NCBI RefSeq assembly: GCF_023898315.1
Contig: NC_064618.1
Span: 184,069,548-184,133,547, forward strand
Direction of reading: 5' to 3'
Source of the DNA: Schistocerca nitens
Lineage: Eukaryota > Arthropoda > Insecta > Orthoptera > Acrididae
Length of the DNA: 64,000 nucleotides
The notes under the pieces are model-generated. The model saw only the letters and a list, made by a program, of their open reading frames with translations, did not search any database and was not told the DNA's origin. The position numbers were made by a program, and so were the translations under genes. Positions 23,640-34,896 of the stretch are shown piece after piece (position 1 is the first letter of the stretch; every line of letters begins with the position of its first letter).

Positions 23640-24855
23640 TGCAGTGCCCCAAAGGAAGGGGTGTGAAATGCATTCCTCGACCATCCATAAGAAAAAAGCA
23701 CGATTTCAGAACTGCGTGTCACGGTTCTGACCTCCATCGCAGCGTCATCAGAAGAAGGCGTGAAATGTGGGTAAGACGTGACGAACTTCTCGTAGTGTGA
23801 CACGTACACAGTGGCGTTTTGCAGGATTGTGTTGAAACTTGACAATGTGAAATCATTAACCCATCTTAGAGCTCACATGAACTTTTGAGCCATAAGCTTT
23901 TTTCCGCATGTGTCGACAAAAACCCAACAAAACCTAACCTAACCTAGCGTAGTTTGAAGTGTCGCTGAGCCAGAGGGTAACATTGCAGCGCGCCACACTT
24001 TTGCACCATTGTAGAGGAATATTTTAGGCACATTTTAGCCAAATTTAAAATTTACGCGTGACAATGGGAGGCAATTACGCGGTTTAGAAACAGCGACCTT
24101 CTAGTTCTTTTGCGCAGTGTAACTTACCATGATCTAGTCCTGAGTGATTCGATTTGTTCAATCATAACAAAGGAAACAAAGATATGTATGGGTCCTGGAG
24201 TATTTCTGTGTGGTAGGTAGGTTTGTTTCTTGACTGTATCGGGTACTCAGAGTGTATATACGTTTCGAGTACTCTCATTGTTTGTGTGAATCGCGTGTGC
24301 CGGTTTGAGGGTAAAGGAGTGTCCATTACAAATGGCACACTGTACACTATTGCTTCAGACACTGGGCCCCATATGATGATGACCAGTGTACTCTGCTAAT
24401 GTTCTTTCTCACTGGAGACTCTGCAATTGGAAACGAGAGTCGTGATGCTGTTCGCAGAACCCGACAAGACGAAGTGGTGTCACTTCGGTGCCCAGTGTTC
24501 ACGATGGGCGCATCACTATATCACTGTCATACACCTCTGTGCTGCTCTCCGAATCGAGTTGGGAAGCATAGCACGAGCAACTATGACCGCAGAACCGCCA
24601 AGCTAAAGAGTTCGTTCCGCTGTATGGATACCTTTCTTACTGCAAACAACTTCGTTTTCTGGCTCGTAGTACGTGACGTTGCTGTACGATTCTCTGTACT
24701 GAGTGAACAATACGCCTATTCTATGAGGCACAAGTCACACGGGACCGTTGAGTATTGACGCGTCAGAACCGCGACACGCAGTACCGAAATCTCGCGTTTT
24801 TCTTATGGGTGGTCGACGAAAAAATTTCACACCACTTCCCTTGGTATTATACCCA
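23640..24855. mobile_element. Inverted-repeat-bounded unit, probably non-autonomous DNA transposon
   Basis: The left segment 23651-23731 and the right segment 24761-24843 are inverted copies, roughly 80% identical by eye. Shared words include CATAAGAAAAA, ACTGCGTGTC and CGGTTCTGAC. The 1-kb interior has frames up to 119 codons (24399-24758) but no transposase motif. The outer ends could not be fixed, so family and target duplication are unknown. A CCTAACCTAACCTA run at about 23936-23949 lies inside. Confidence 0.55.
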
Positions 24856-25175
24856 TCCTGTAGCTATCGATTCCACATTCACTTATGAGTCAGACGGTCG
24901 TAATCAACGTGATCTCCAATATTGTTGAACAATTAACTGCAGTCTCAGAAGGTCATGAGCCTGACGCTGTCAGATTCTGGGACTGCCGCCCGACGTTTCT
25001 CCTTCCCACGCAAGGCGTAACACAGACATCTCACATTGAATCGTCATTCAGATCCAAATTCTGAATGAAAGAACTGTAGCGCAGTCTTTCCAAACATAAA
25101 AATACAGATTTTGTTACTCTTACGCAATTTCAGTTGCTGTATTGTAATGATAACCATCTGCATAACTTATACACA
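24856..25175. other. Unassigned spacer
   Basis: About 320 bp between the inverted-repeat unit and the Tc1 derivative. No feature seen. Confidence 0.5.
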
Positions 25176-25177
25176 TA

Positions 25178-25968
25178 GACTACTAGCCATTAAAATTTCT
25201 GCACCAAGAAGAAATGCAGATGATCAACGGTTATTCATTGGACAAATATATTATACCAGAACTGACATGTGATTACATTTTCACGTAGTTTGATTACATA
25301 GATCCTGAGAAATCTGTACCCAGAACAACCACCTCTGGCCGTCATAACGGCGTTGCTACGCCTGGGCATTGAGTCAAACAGAGCTTGCATGGCGTGTACA
25401 GATACAGCTGCCCATGCAGCTTCAACACGATACCGCAGTTCATCAAGAGTAGTGACTGGCGTATTGTGACGAGCCAGTTGCTTGGCGACCATTGACCAGA
25501 CGCTTCCGGTTGGTGAGAGATCTGGAGAATGTGTTGGCCAGGGCAGCAGTCGAACATTTTATGTATCCAGAAAGACCCGTACAGGACCTCCAGCATGCTG
25601 TCGTGCATTATCCTGCTGAAATGTAGGGTCTTGCAAGGATCGAATGAAGGGTAGAGCCACGGCTCGTAACACAACTGAAATTAACGTACATTGTTCAATG
25701 TGCCGTCAACGCGAACAAGAGGTGACCGAGACGTGTAACCAATGGCACCCCATACCATCACGCCGGGTGATACGCCAGTATGGCGATGACGAATACACGC
25801 TTCCAATGTGCATTCACCGCGATGCCGCCAAACACGGATGCGACCATCATGATGCTGTAAACAGAACCTGGATTCATCCGAAATCATTTGCATATCACAG
25901 CATCTTCTTGTCGGTTAAATTTCGCGTCTGTAGGACGTCATCTTCGTGGTGTTTAATGGCCAGTAGTG
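25178..25968 (-). mobile_element. Internally deleted Tc1-like element (same family as 41790-43086)
   Basis: The ends match the family TIR (CACTACTGGCCATTAAAA-type; left GACTACTAGCCATTAAAA from 25178, right inverted from 25968) with TA at 25176-25177 and 25969-25970. At 791 bp it is about 500 bp shorter than the 1,297-bp relative. The missing part is the DNA-binding N-terminal half of the transposase: the sequence jumps from GATGCTGTGATATGC to the ATGATTTCGGATGAATCC region. Remaining coding blocks on minus are SDESRFCLQHHDGRIRVWRH (first Asp, 25820-25880) and the C-terminal half. It is a deletion derivative that would need transposase in trans. Confidence 0.88.
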
Positions 25969-25970
25969 TA

Positions 25971-27400
25971 GTTTACACTTAGAGACAGAGAGAATATGAA
26001 AATCCTATGTGATGTATTTGAAGGCGTTGCAGGTTGTATAAAACTCAGCGTTAGGCGCAGCTGAATCACCTTGTGTATTCACAAAGTGAAACTATTGATA
26101 AATGTCATATATTAATCTTGTTGAGTATTAGCGTATTTGAAAGATAAAAGAGCTTTTTGTTAGGAATAAAGCCTACTTTTAATGTCGGAATGACCTTTAT
26201 GATGAACAGGAGTGTTCACTAGTGGACATATTAGTGTTATTTTATGACAGTTCAGTAACTCGACACAATACGCATCCTTTCAAAACGGTGCTTGGAAATA
26301 ACGAATGGAGGAAGCCTCGAACGCCACATTAAGAAATAGCGGAGGTATTATAGAGTATAATATTAGTGACAGAAGTTGACGCCACGCTGCCGGATCCTAT
26401 TTTAACGAGATATGGTCGGTATTAAAGCACATCGCTCTGAAAGCGTGTTCCGAGCATTAAGGGGGAGGTTTTTAAATCGCCGTCGATAAAAAAAGGAAAC
26501 AGGGCCGTTTTTTAGCCGATAAAGCCAATAGCGCTTACGATGAAATTTGCATCGATTAGCATCAGAACGACGCCCCGACGGCAAAAGCCGCATTCCTGTG
26601 GTCTTTTCGCCTTTCGTTCGCAGCTGTCATTACCGTAACGCGTTTGGGGACCTCTTGCTGCTGAACCTGCAGTGCTGTGGTAGTTGACACCGTAATTCAG
26701 TCGTCGGAATTTACCTAGTTTCAATGTGCAGTACTGTAGCCAACTGAAATCGTATCACTGCCTTTCACTGATTATCTTGGAAGTAAGAATGATCCAAGCA
26801 GGAAACGACAGGCGTGGTTGAGTCAGCGCTCAGGTTAACCATATATCGCTTAACCCGTAACTACACTCGCTATTTAGAGTGACTTTAGCAACTTCATTGG
26901 ATGATTCTCTACCTCCCTCTCCCCCCCCCCAAACAAAGAAAATTAACATTTTCCACTTATTTATTTTTATGTTTCTCTAACTATTGTTAAAGAATGAGTG
27001 AAAGATTTCTATTTATGAGATTTTTTTTAGAGGACACGTGATCTCACCAACGACTAATGTCCTTATAATAAGACTTGCCTCTTTACAGTGTGTCTTGAAT
27101 TAACATAAAAAGTATGAAATTCTATTTCAACAATGTTCGGGAATATCTTTTGTGATGAAACACTGATCAATTAAATAAACTATAAAGAATAAAATAGAAA
27201 ATGATCATCGATAAAGTAAATGATAGTAGGTAGATGAATGGATCATTATTTTTATTCAGGACTGTCAAAAATATCTTTCTCTCAAAAGAACGAATTTTGC
27301 ACAGAAGATATTTTTGACATTTAGAACATGCTTTAATAATTTTTGTGTCTTTAAGGTGTGGAGGTATATGGCTTCGTGACACCTTTTAAATTTTTCACCT
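25971..27400. other. AT-rich spacer
   Basis: About 1.4 kb with no recognised gene or repeat end. A C-run (10 C) lies at about 26922-26931. Short frames at 26402-26724 have no domain. Confidence 0.5.
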
Positions 27401-27419
27401 GACTCGGTCTCGCTTGGAT

Positions 27420-28581
27420 TTGCACTCATCTTTCCGTCGTGATTATGGCCCCTCGACGCTAATTAACAGACCTTGAACGTGGAAAGTTAGTTACTGCTAG
27501 AAACATGGGAAATTTCACTTTGGAAATCGTTAGAAAAGTCAGCATTCCGCGATCAACAGTGTCAAGAGTGTACCGAGAATACAACATTTCGGACATTACC
27601 TCTCACCACGGACAACGCAGTGGCTGACGGTCTTCACTTAACCACCGAGAACAGTGCGTACAGCTGCCAGAGCTGATAGATAAGCATCACGGCGTGAAAT
27701 AATGGAAAAAATCAATGTGGAACCGCTGAACGTGCTCGTTTGGACAGTGCGCCGAAAAATGGCAATGGAAGTAGACGACCTACGCAGGTGTCTTTGCTAA
27801 CAACACGGCATTGACTTCAGTGCTTAATCTGGACTCATGATCGTATCGGCTGGACCCTAGACGACTGTAAAACCGTGCCTGGTCAGATGAAGCCCGAGTT
27901 CAGATGGTGAGAGTTGATGGTAAGATGCGAGTGTGGCGCAGACTTCACGAAGCCATGGACCAAGTTGTGAACAAGGCACCGTACAAGCTGGTGGTGGCTC
28001 GATGATGGTGTGGGCTGTGTTTACATGGAATGTCCTGTGTCCTCTGCTCAAACTGAACCGATAATGGGCTAGAAATGATTATGTGCGGGTATTTGGAGAC
28101 CATTTGCAACCGTTCATGGAGTTCATGTTCCCAATCAACGATGAAACTTTCAGTAATGACAACGTACAGTTGTTCGCGATTGGTCTGAAGAACATTCTGG
28201 ACGATTCGAGCGAATGATGGCTTCTCAAGTCGCCGCACATGACTCCCGTGAACATTAATGCGGCTTAGTCGAGAGGTCAAAAAAATGATTCAAATGGCTC
28301 TGAGCCATCACACACATCCATGCCCGAGGCAGGATTCGAACCTGGGACCGTAGCGGTCACGCGGTTCCAGACTGTAGCGCCCAGAACCGCTCGACCACTC
28401 CGGCCGGCAGTCGAGAGGTCATTTCCTGCACAAAATCCTGCACCGTGACAACTTTCGCAATATTTATGCAGGGGCATCCAACTTGTTGGGTGGGTGCCAC
28501 GTCGAGTTGCTCAACTAAGCTGCGGAAAAAGAGGTCCGACACGATATTAGGAGGTATCTCATGACTTTTCTGACCTCAGTG
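27420..28581 (+). pseudogene. Old Tc1-like transposon relic, interrupted by a SINE
   Basis: ATG at 27445 (MAPRR then stop) is followed by TDLERGKLVTARNMGNFTLE, IPRSTVSRVYREYNISDITS (helix-turn-helix) and HHGQRSG. Later blocks are WSDEARVQMVRVDGKMRVWR (first Asp region, 27885-27945) and NDNVQ-type remnants. The right end reads GACTTTTCTGACCTCAGTG (28563-28581), the inverted form of a CACTGAGGT Tc1 terminus. The left terminus is not recognisable. Numerous stops and frameshifts make it much older than the Tc1 copy at 20504. The SINE at 28280-28408 lies in its 3' part. Confidence 0.72.
28280..28408 (-). mobile_element. Truncated tRNA-derived SINE (internal deletion)
   Basis: A 129-bp subfamily A copy. 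The tail GATTCAAATGGCTCTGAG joins directly to CCATCACACACATCCATG, so about 70-90 bp of the body found in full copies is missing, while the tRNA head and both ends are intact. The 13-bp target duplication AGTCGAGAGGTCA lies at 28267-28279 and 28409-28421. Confidence 0.92.
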
Positions 28582-28882
28582 TGTAGTCGGTTTACGTTTA
28601 GACAACTTATCCGGCATCGTCTTCGTTGCGTCTCTGAGCACCACTTAGGACAGTGACCGAACGTTCACTACAACCTTCCTTATTGTGAAACCTTCAAATA
28701 ATATCTCCGTTTTCTGGCGGATAATCTCGCTTAAAATTCCCTGGAATGCGACAGAAGAAATAACCGCTTCACCTCGCCTCCACACGCTGCCATCTGCTTC
28801 CTCTACATTCACTAACTTCCTGAATTTCTGCCTACGCTCCTCACCTGACCTTGATAAATCGCTTCTGTAGGCTAGTTCTTCT

Positions 28883-30156
28883 TCAAGGAGCATTCAGTCA
28901 GTAAAGGGACACCTTTATTTTCGTTTTTCATTTTTTAAGCAAGTTGGTACTATTCAGGAATCCAGCACACCTTATTATTCTTGTGGCTAAAAAAACATAT
29001 TTTCCAACACAATCTCCTTTAAGTGGGACGGCTTTACGCTATCTTACTGGAAGGGCCTGTATGTCCGTACTGTACCACCCCACTGGTTGACGTCAGCACC
29101 GAAGTCTTGCTGCCTCAATAACTTCCTCCTCATCGTGGAGTGAATCCTTCACCGGGCCAAACACATGGATGTCGGAAGCTGCGAGCTCTGAGCGGTAGGG
29201 TGGGAGAGGAAGAACAGTCTAACGAAACTGTAAGACATCCTATCAGGTCCGCAGACATGTGAGGTCTTGCGTTGTCATGGAGAAGGAGAAAGTCGGTTGC
29301 ATTTTTGTGGGACGAACAAGCTGAAGTCATTTCTTCAGATTCCTGAGGGCAGCACAATACATGTCAGTGCCTATCGGTGTACCATGAGGGAAAACAAAAA
29401 GCCCTTTCAGAGTCCCAGAAGATCGTCGCCATGACTTTGCTGGCTGAGGTGGCGCAGTGAACTTTTTGTTGGATGATAGGAGGTGTGGCGCCTCTGAAAA
29501 GTTTGCCGTTCTGTTTTCGGTTCGAAGTGATGAACACATGTTTCATCGCTTGTCACGATTTCCGACAAAATATTCTCATGATCAGACCCGTAACGTGCAA
29601 GCATATCCGGTCCCTCATTGCTCTTCAAGATGCTCTGTTAGGCAGTGAGGAACCCAGGCGGCAAACACCTTCGAGTATCTCAACTGTTGAACGAGTTTGT
29701 CACTACTAGTAATAGAGATGTTGAATTGACAGCGACGAGTTTGATTATGATTCGTTGATCATCTGGAGTAAGAGTGTTCGTACGCTTTAAAACTGCAGGA
29801 GGTCTGACAGTTTTTTTAGACCTCGTTGCGATGTTGACAAACGCATCTCGCAACGACTCACAGTGCTTTTGTTCATTTCTAGGTCTCCGCAGACATTCTG
29901 CAAGCGTGTATGAATATGCGCGATGCCCTGGTTTTTCGCCAGAGGGAACTCAGTGACATCTCTCTTCTTCGAACTGACCTCCTATACAGACGGTATTTTG
30001 GAGAGTAAGTATAGTGCTGCCAGCTATCCTAACTTCGTGAAACTATAAGAGCTCATGCGGGAATATTCCACGAAGTCTCTCAACAAATTCCGCATTCTGT
30101 CAACCGAAATTGGCCGATAAAAAAGATATTTTGTGTTACTAACTGAACGGCCGTCC
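28883..30156 (-). pseudogene. mariner-like element, SETMAR-type relatives, degenerate
   Basis: Roughly 1.27 kb. The right end (ACTAACTGAACGGCCGTCC, followed by TA at 30157-30158) and left end (about 28883-28910) resemble the GAGGTnnGTTCAATAAGTAATG-type termini of a widespread mariner group, with heavy decay. Minus-strand blocks include SDETCVHHFEP (first Asp region, about 29520-29560), KVMATIFWDSE (about 29420), DFLLLHDNARPHMSADLI (second Asp, about 29240-29295) and the downstream PTLPLRA region where a YSPDLAP-type motif is expected. Frames change repeatedly. No active transposase is possible. Confidence 0.75.
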
Positions 30157-30158
30157 TA

Positions 30159-31506
30159 TTTTTTGGGAGATTAGGAGCTGTAAATCAACACGATACGCAC
30201 TTCGTCTACTGGGTTGGTTCTCTTTATGGAGTGCAGTGCAGCCTCTGTCTTTGTATACAACAGACGCAACGCTCAGGCCGCTGTTCTCAACCTATTCATA
30301 CATATTTTCCAAATCATTCCTTCAAACCGTGTTCAATCCCATCATGCGTGTATATATAATGTGTCTCACATCCATAGCTTAAATCGCCTGCCTACACAGC
30401 CGTTCATGGAAACTAGAAACTGACCTTTTTGACCTTCGTGTGACCCAGTGAACCAAACTTCCCTCAGAATGTGGGTACAGCATTTGGGGATGAGCGACAG
30501 ATGGTAACAGGCCATGGCGTTCAGATAAAATTTGTTACCAATTACAAAGAGCTTTACTTATCATGTCACGTGACTTAATAGAGAAGACGCAGCCCTTCTC
30601 GCTGACCCTGACTTAGGCCGATGAAATGGTAGTGGCTTCCACCTGGTGCTGGTGAGCTGTCACCTAGCATTGCTGCGGCTTGCAATCCCCTTAGCCCCGG
30701 GCATTGACGTAAGCAGTGCGTCGAGTTGTGCTGCGTTGGCGCTCACATGGGAGACTGACCTTTGGCTACGCACACGACTATGGTGGCGGCGTGTGCGGCT
30801 GTGCGTTACTTCCCCCGGCGTCGTGCAGCATCGGCAGCCTCTCGCCCCGTTCGCGTCACTGTGACGGAACGCGAAGGTGGTAGCGCACGGGGGACAATCT
30901 GCTGCCCTCGGGCAGTGGACGTTTGGTGGATAGAGTCGTGGCACCTTGTCTCGCTGTGGACTCAGTGTCAGAGTCGGCAGGCGCAGACGGCAGAGCGGTA
31001 GGTCTGACAGCAAGTCCTGTGGCAGACTTGGTGAAGGTGGTAGGTGTAGTCCGGGCTCTATCCCTTGGTGGTAGCTGGCGAGGCCCAGTTGTCTTGCTGT
31101 CAGTAATGCTCTAGCGTCGGGGTGGTACCGCCGGCTTCTGCATTGAAATCCAGAGTTATTTTATGCCTCCAGTACCCATTTGCTTCGTCAAAACCCCGCA
31201 CCTTGTCACGCTGCTAAAATAAGAGGCTTTCCTGGTATGGTGACACCGCCCAACTTGCTACACAATTACGGCTGTGCTCGCCGTTTACCACAAAGCTCTA
31301 CTATCCTCGCCGCGCCATCCACTTAACTGAGAAGGTAACCTAGTGAATTGTTTACCCCTCTACCTGGTGCTTCTAATTCACCCTCCTGATTACGAAGCTC
31401 TTCATCCACTTGATATAGATTCAACATAAGTCTTGAAAAGATAGCTGACAGGATATCACTTACTATTAGTTCTGCCTTGCCAGACCCATTGCAAATACTT
31501 GTTTAG
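30159..31506. other. Spacer with a GC-rich block
   Basis: 30600-31140 is strikingly GC- and CpG-rich compared with its neighbours and has overlapping frames of 60-117 codons on both strands without recognisable domains. It could be a CpG island, a fragment of a GC-rich repeat or the long terminal portion of a retroelement. The remainder is AT-rich with no features. Confidence 0.45.
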
Positions 31507-31698
31507 CCGGCCGGAGTGGCCGAGCTGTTCTAGGCGCTACAATCAGGAACCGCGCGATGGCTACGGTCGCAGGTTCGAATCCTGTCTCGGTCATGGATGT
31601 ATGCGACGTCCTTAGGTTAGTTAGGTTTCAGTAGTTGTAAGTTCTAGGGGACTGATAGCCTCAGAAGTTAAGTCCCATAGTGCTCAGAGCCATTTTTT
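31507..31698 (+). mobile_element. tRNA-derived SINE, subfamily A
   Basis: The head GGCCGGAGTGGCCGAGCTG (A box) starts at about 31509, the B box GGTTCGAATCCTG is at 31572-31584, then the standard body and a tail ending CAGAGCCATTTTTTGA. The target duplication is unclear (CTTGTTT on the left versus CTTTGTTT on the right). Confidence 0.9.
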
Positions 31699-32037
31699 GA
31701 ATTCTTTGTTTGTGCCCTCCTTACTTAAGAACTTTAAATGAGTCAGGTGTTTCTAGTAATGAGTTTCCTCAACATGCGACCATTTTCTTTGTGAGTGGGA
31801 GGACGTCTCACCATCCCAAAATTTAATATACATTTCGACTACAGGCAAAATGGACTGGGTAGTAGCATTTGGCCACTGATATCCGACTCCTCCCTGTTAA
31901 TCTGATGCCGTATCCAGCGACTGTTTCCTCCTGCAGCCCTTACTGCTGTGTGCTGTGCTACGCGGTTAAAAGATTGATGTCAGTTTCAGTGACACCAATT
32001 TTATGTGGATTACCGTTAAATGCTTAAGTGAGTATTT

Positions 32038-32325
32038 TTACGCGACAAGAGCATTATTACTCTTAAACTTGTTCATCAGTTTCCACATATAATTTTGGAT
32101 TTTCGTACGAAGACGTCCATTGATGGTGTCGATAATTGGTATACATGAAAACTTTTGTTGGAGCCGGTTGCCTGCTTTATACTTATCGTATTTTTGTCCA
32201 GATGCTGTCTCACAGCCTTGTTTAAAATCGACATCCCCTGTTGTTAAGTGAAGCGGTTTCCCCACCTCCTGGTACAATCGTTTCGTAAACTCAGACACCG
32301 TACCTGCAGGGGCCTGTCCTGTGTG
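32038..32325 (-). pseudogene. Unidentified ORF fragment truncated by a solo LTR
   Basis: An open minus-strand frame reads GQAPAGTVSEFTKRLYQEVG, then KPLHLTTGDVDF, GQKYDKYKAGNRLQQKF and IPIIDTINGRLRTKI before stopping at 32038. Composition is protein-like and free of low complexity, but I recognise no domain. The frame runs upstream into the solo LTR at 32331, which is therefore its present boundary. I could not find the missing upstream part right of 32825. It may be a remnant of a hAT-like or other transposase, or a host gene fragment. Confidence 0.3.
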
Positions 32326-32824
32326 ATAACTGTTGTGGCGTAACAAGACAGCCACGCCACTCGGAAGTAGCCGAAAGGCACGCGTTAACTCACGCAGGCT
32401 AGTAGATAGGTCTGAAACAGGATACGTAATGAATGCTATAAAGAAAAGTACGTAGCTCCTGGAATACTTAACTTTAATCCATCCTTGTGGTACATCGCTC
32501 TTGACGATACAAGTGAGACTCTTTAGATACAAGCTATGTAATGCTAATGGCGCCTTGCTAAGTCGTAGCCATTGACTTAGCTGAAGGCTATTCTAACTAT
32601 CGGCTCTGCAAATGAGCGAGGCTTCGTCAGTGTGCATCGCTAGCTACGTCGTCCGTACAACTGGGGCGAGTGCTAGTCCGTCTATCGAGACCTGCCGTGT
32701 GGTGGCGCTCGGTCTGCGATCACTGTCAGTGGCGACACGCGGGTCCGACATGTACTAATGGACCGCGGCCGATTTAAAGCTACCACCTAGCAAGTGTGGT
32801 GTCTGGCGGTGACAACACAATAAC
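32326..32824 (-). mobile_element. Solo LTR (32331-32819) with 5-bp target duplication
   Basis: The 489-bp LTR reads TGTGTTGTCACCGCCAGAC at its minus-strand start (32819) and ends ...CGCCACAACA at 32331, giving TG...CA ends. ATAAC is repeated at 32326-32330 and 32820-32824. There is no internal retroelement sequence, so this is the product of LTR-LTR recombination. TTTAAATCGGCCGCGG near the start could include a TATA-like element. Strand is inferred from remembered relatives. Confidence 0.85.
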
Positions 32825-33245
32825 TTCATAAGCCAACTCGTCCTTTCTCAACCAGCACAGGCCTGGGACGTACCTAACTGCCATTCCTCCAACACAAAAA
32901 TAAAACTGCGCAAGGGAAAAGAACCAAAATATTTCCACCTTACTTCTACCAACTACCATCAGGCCAACTTAACACACAGCCTCAATTAAGTAGCGTATTT
33001 GACACAGGAAACGGTCTGAGTGGAAAGTGACTGACGGTTGTGTAGGCGTAAACTCTTAACAGATTGTAAATCAATTTATTAATATGTATAAACAGTGCAC
33101 AGGACTCATACAATAAAAAGCAGCCAAAGAATTCGGGTCTCATATTTATCAAATATTCCTTAACAAATAATACTAGGTAACATGCGTTTAAATAGCTTTC
33201 CCCATCAGATTCAATCAGTCTTACAAAATGGAGAGCACCGAGTAA
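32825..33245. other. Unassigned spacer
   Basis: AT-rich 420 bp between the solo LTR and the next mariner fragment. Nothing recognised. Confidence 0.5.
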
Positions 33246-33247
33246 TA

Positions 33248-33990
33248 CGAGGTACGATCAATAAGTAATCACAACTTTTCTTTTTGAAAGAAGTTCGGTT
33301 TTATTCAGGATTCCAATATACCATATTATTCTCCACTCTTTAGGCTGTAAAACCCTATTTCTCTGGTCAGTGCGACGGCTCCCCTTATTGGGAGGGCCTG
33401 TATGCCATCGTGTTACGACCTTACTGGTTGCCGTCGGAGCCAACGTCTTGCTGCTTCATCAATGTACTGCTTCCTAATGAATTCAACCTTCATAGGGCCA
33501 AGCAGGTGGAAGTCGGAAGGTGTGACGTCCACGCTATAGGCTGGAAGAGTACGAACAGTCCAGTCAAGTTTCGTGAGCTCCTCTCGGGTACATACGTAGG
33601 TTTGTGTTGGAGATTGCATTGACGTGAAGAAGAAGTAGTTCGTTTGCATTTTTGAGGCGACAAACACTCTAAAGTCGTTTCGACAATTTCCTGAGATTAT
33701 CGCAGTACATTTCAGACTATATCGTTGCACCCAGAAGAGCATCACCATTACTTTACTGGCGGACGAGAGGTAGTGTGGCGCCACTTATTGGATTGCCGTT
33801 TCGTTTCCGGTTCGTCGTGATGGACCCATGTTTCATTAGATGTGACGATATTCGACAAAAACTGTGGCCATCAGCCTCACAACCAGTAAGCAGTTTAGCA
33901 CATATGCTCTTTATTGCCTTCTGCTAAGCAGCATCTTTGCGTTGGCAGGCTTGACCAGACGCATAATTCAGTGCATTAGCTTTTCAGTAG
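33248..33990 (-). pseudogene. mariner-like fragment, same group as 28883-30156
   Basis: The left end CGAGGTACGATCAATAAGTA (33248), preceded by TA, is a mariner terminus. Minus-strand blocks are SASKVMVMLFWVQRY (33740-33780), a TREELTKLDWTVRTLPAYSVDVTPSDFHL stretch quoted here by its parts only (TLPAYSVDVTP, third Asp region, about 33530) and FIRKQYIDEA. The second-Asp motif is degraded. The N-terminal third and right TIR are missing or beyond recognition after about 33990. Confidence 0.7.
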
Positions 33991-34281
33991 ATTTGTAGTA
34001 GTTCTTTCACGCGTGGTAGTTTTCAGTGATAAATTTCATTCTCAGTACTTTTCCTTAAGCAATAACTTCTGCAACAATACCAATACACGGTGTACAATAT
34101 GGCCGACTTCTGTACGATACGTTGTAACATGGCCAGCAGCCATTAAGAATAATCCGATATTCAGTGTACATTTTTACATTAACAGACAGCCATTGTTGCT
34201 ACGAGCGATTCCTGTTCAACTGCATTTTATTGAAAAAACAGTGTCAAACTTTATTTTTTTGAAACATATCTTACGTGTGGC

Positions 34282-34896
34282 ATGGTCATAACTAGAAAAC
34301 AATACGCGAGACAAATGTCAGAAAATGACTTTACGACAGCAACCGGTAGTGACGATTCATCAAATATTGACGCAAGTGTTAACGAAAATTTTGACAATAA
34401 GCCGTCCACCACAAAAATTTCAAAGTTTCAGTCAGAGCCCATGTTAATACATGACGTCATGTCTAATGACGCGGTGGGGGCAGAGACCTTGCAAACAGTA
34501 AACATTGTCAACATTTTACAAATGCTAATGAAACAAAACGCAGAAAATATGGCAACCTTAAAGATACAGAACGCGGAAAACCTGACAACCTTAAAGACAC
34601 AAAATGAACAGTTAAAGACACAAAATGACGAAATTAAATCTGATCTCATAGCAATCAAGACATGTAATGACACTTTATGTAAACGTGTAGAACTTATAGA
34701 CGCCACACTGACCAAACAGATGACTGAACTCAGTACGAAATTTTCCAAGCTTAATACGATACAAGAAATGACTACAAATGACGTAGCACTTTTACAGACA
34801 CAAGTAAAAAACCTTGTTGTCACGCGTGAAGCTCTTATTGAACAAATTCAAACGTATCTTTCAGTACATGACGATTTTCGGCTTCAAAGTAATTAA
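34282..34896 (+). CDS. Intact 204-codon coiled-coil ORF, possibly gag-like
   Basis: ATG at 34282 to TAA at 34894-34896, uninterrupted. The product begins MVITRKQYARQMSENDF, then has a Ser/Asn/Asp-rich segment (about residues 15-60). From about residue 75 a long heptad-rich helix follows with repeated QNAEN, KTQNE and KTQND motifs, predicting a coiled coil. Layout (short basic N-terminus, acidic linker, long coiled coil) resembles the first part of the Gypsy gag at 53182-55317, so it may be the 5' part of a related retroelement gag whose other parts are lost. No LTR, PBS or protease was found next to it, and a host coiled-coil gene cannot be excluded. Confidence 0.45.
   Translation: MVITRKQYARQMSENDFTTATGSDDSSNIDASVNENFDNKPSTTKISKFQSEPMLIHDVMSNDAVGAETLQTVNIVNILQMLMKQNAENMATLKIQNAENLTTLKTQNEQLKTQNDEIKSDLIAIKTCNDTLCKRVELIDATLTKQMTELSTKFSKLNTIQEMTTNDVALLQTQVKNLVVTREALIEQIQTYLSVHDDFRLQSN

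Noticed and set aside
23936..23949. CCTAACCTAACCTA, resembling the insect telomere repeat TTAGG
   Set aside because: Fewer than three units inside an inverted-repeat unit. Too short to claim interstitial telomere sequence.
24399..24758. 119-codon plus-strand frame in the inverted-repeat unit
   Set aside because: No recognised motif, and it lies inside a repeat that otherwise appears non-coding.
32038..32532. 164-codon minus-strand frame read as a single gene
   Set aside because: It crosses the boundary of the solo LTR at 32331, so it is a fusion of LTR and flanking sequence.
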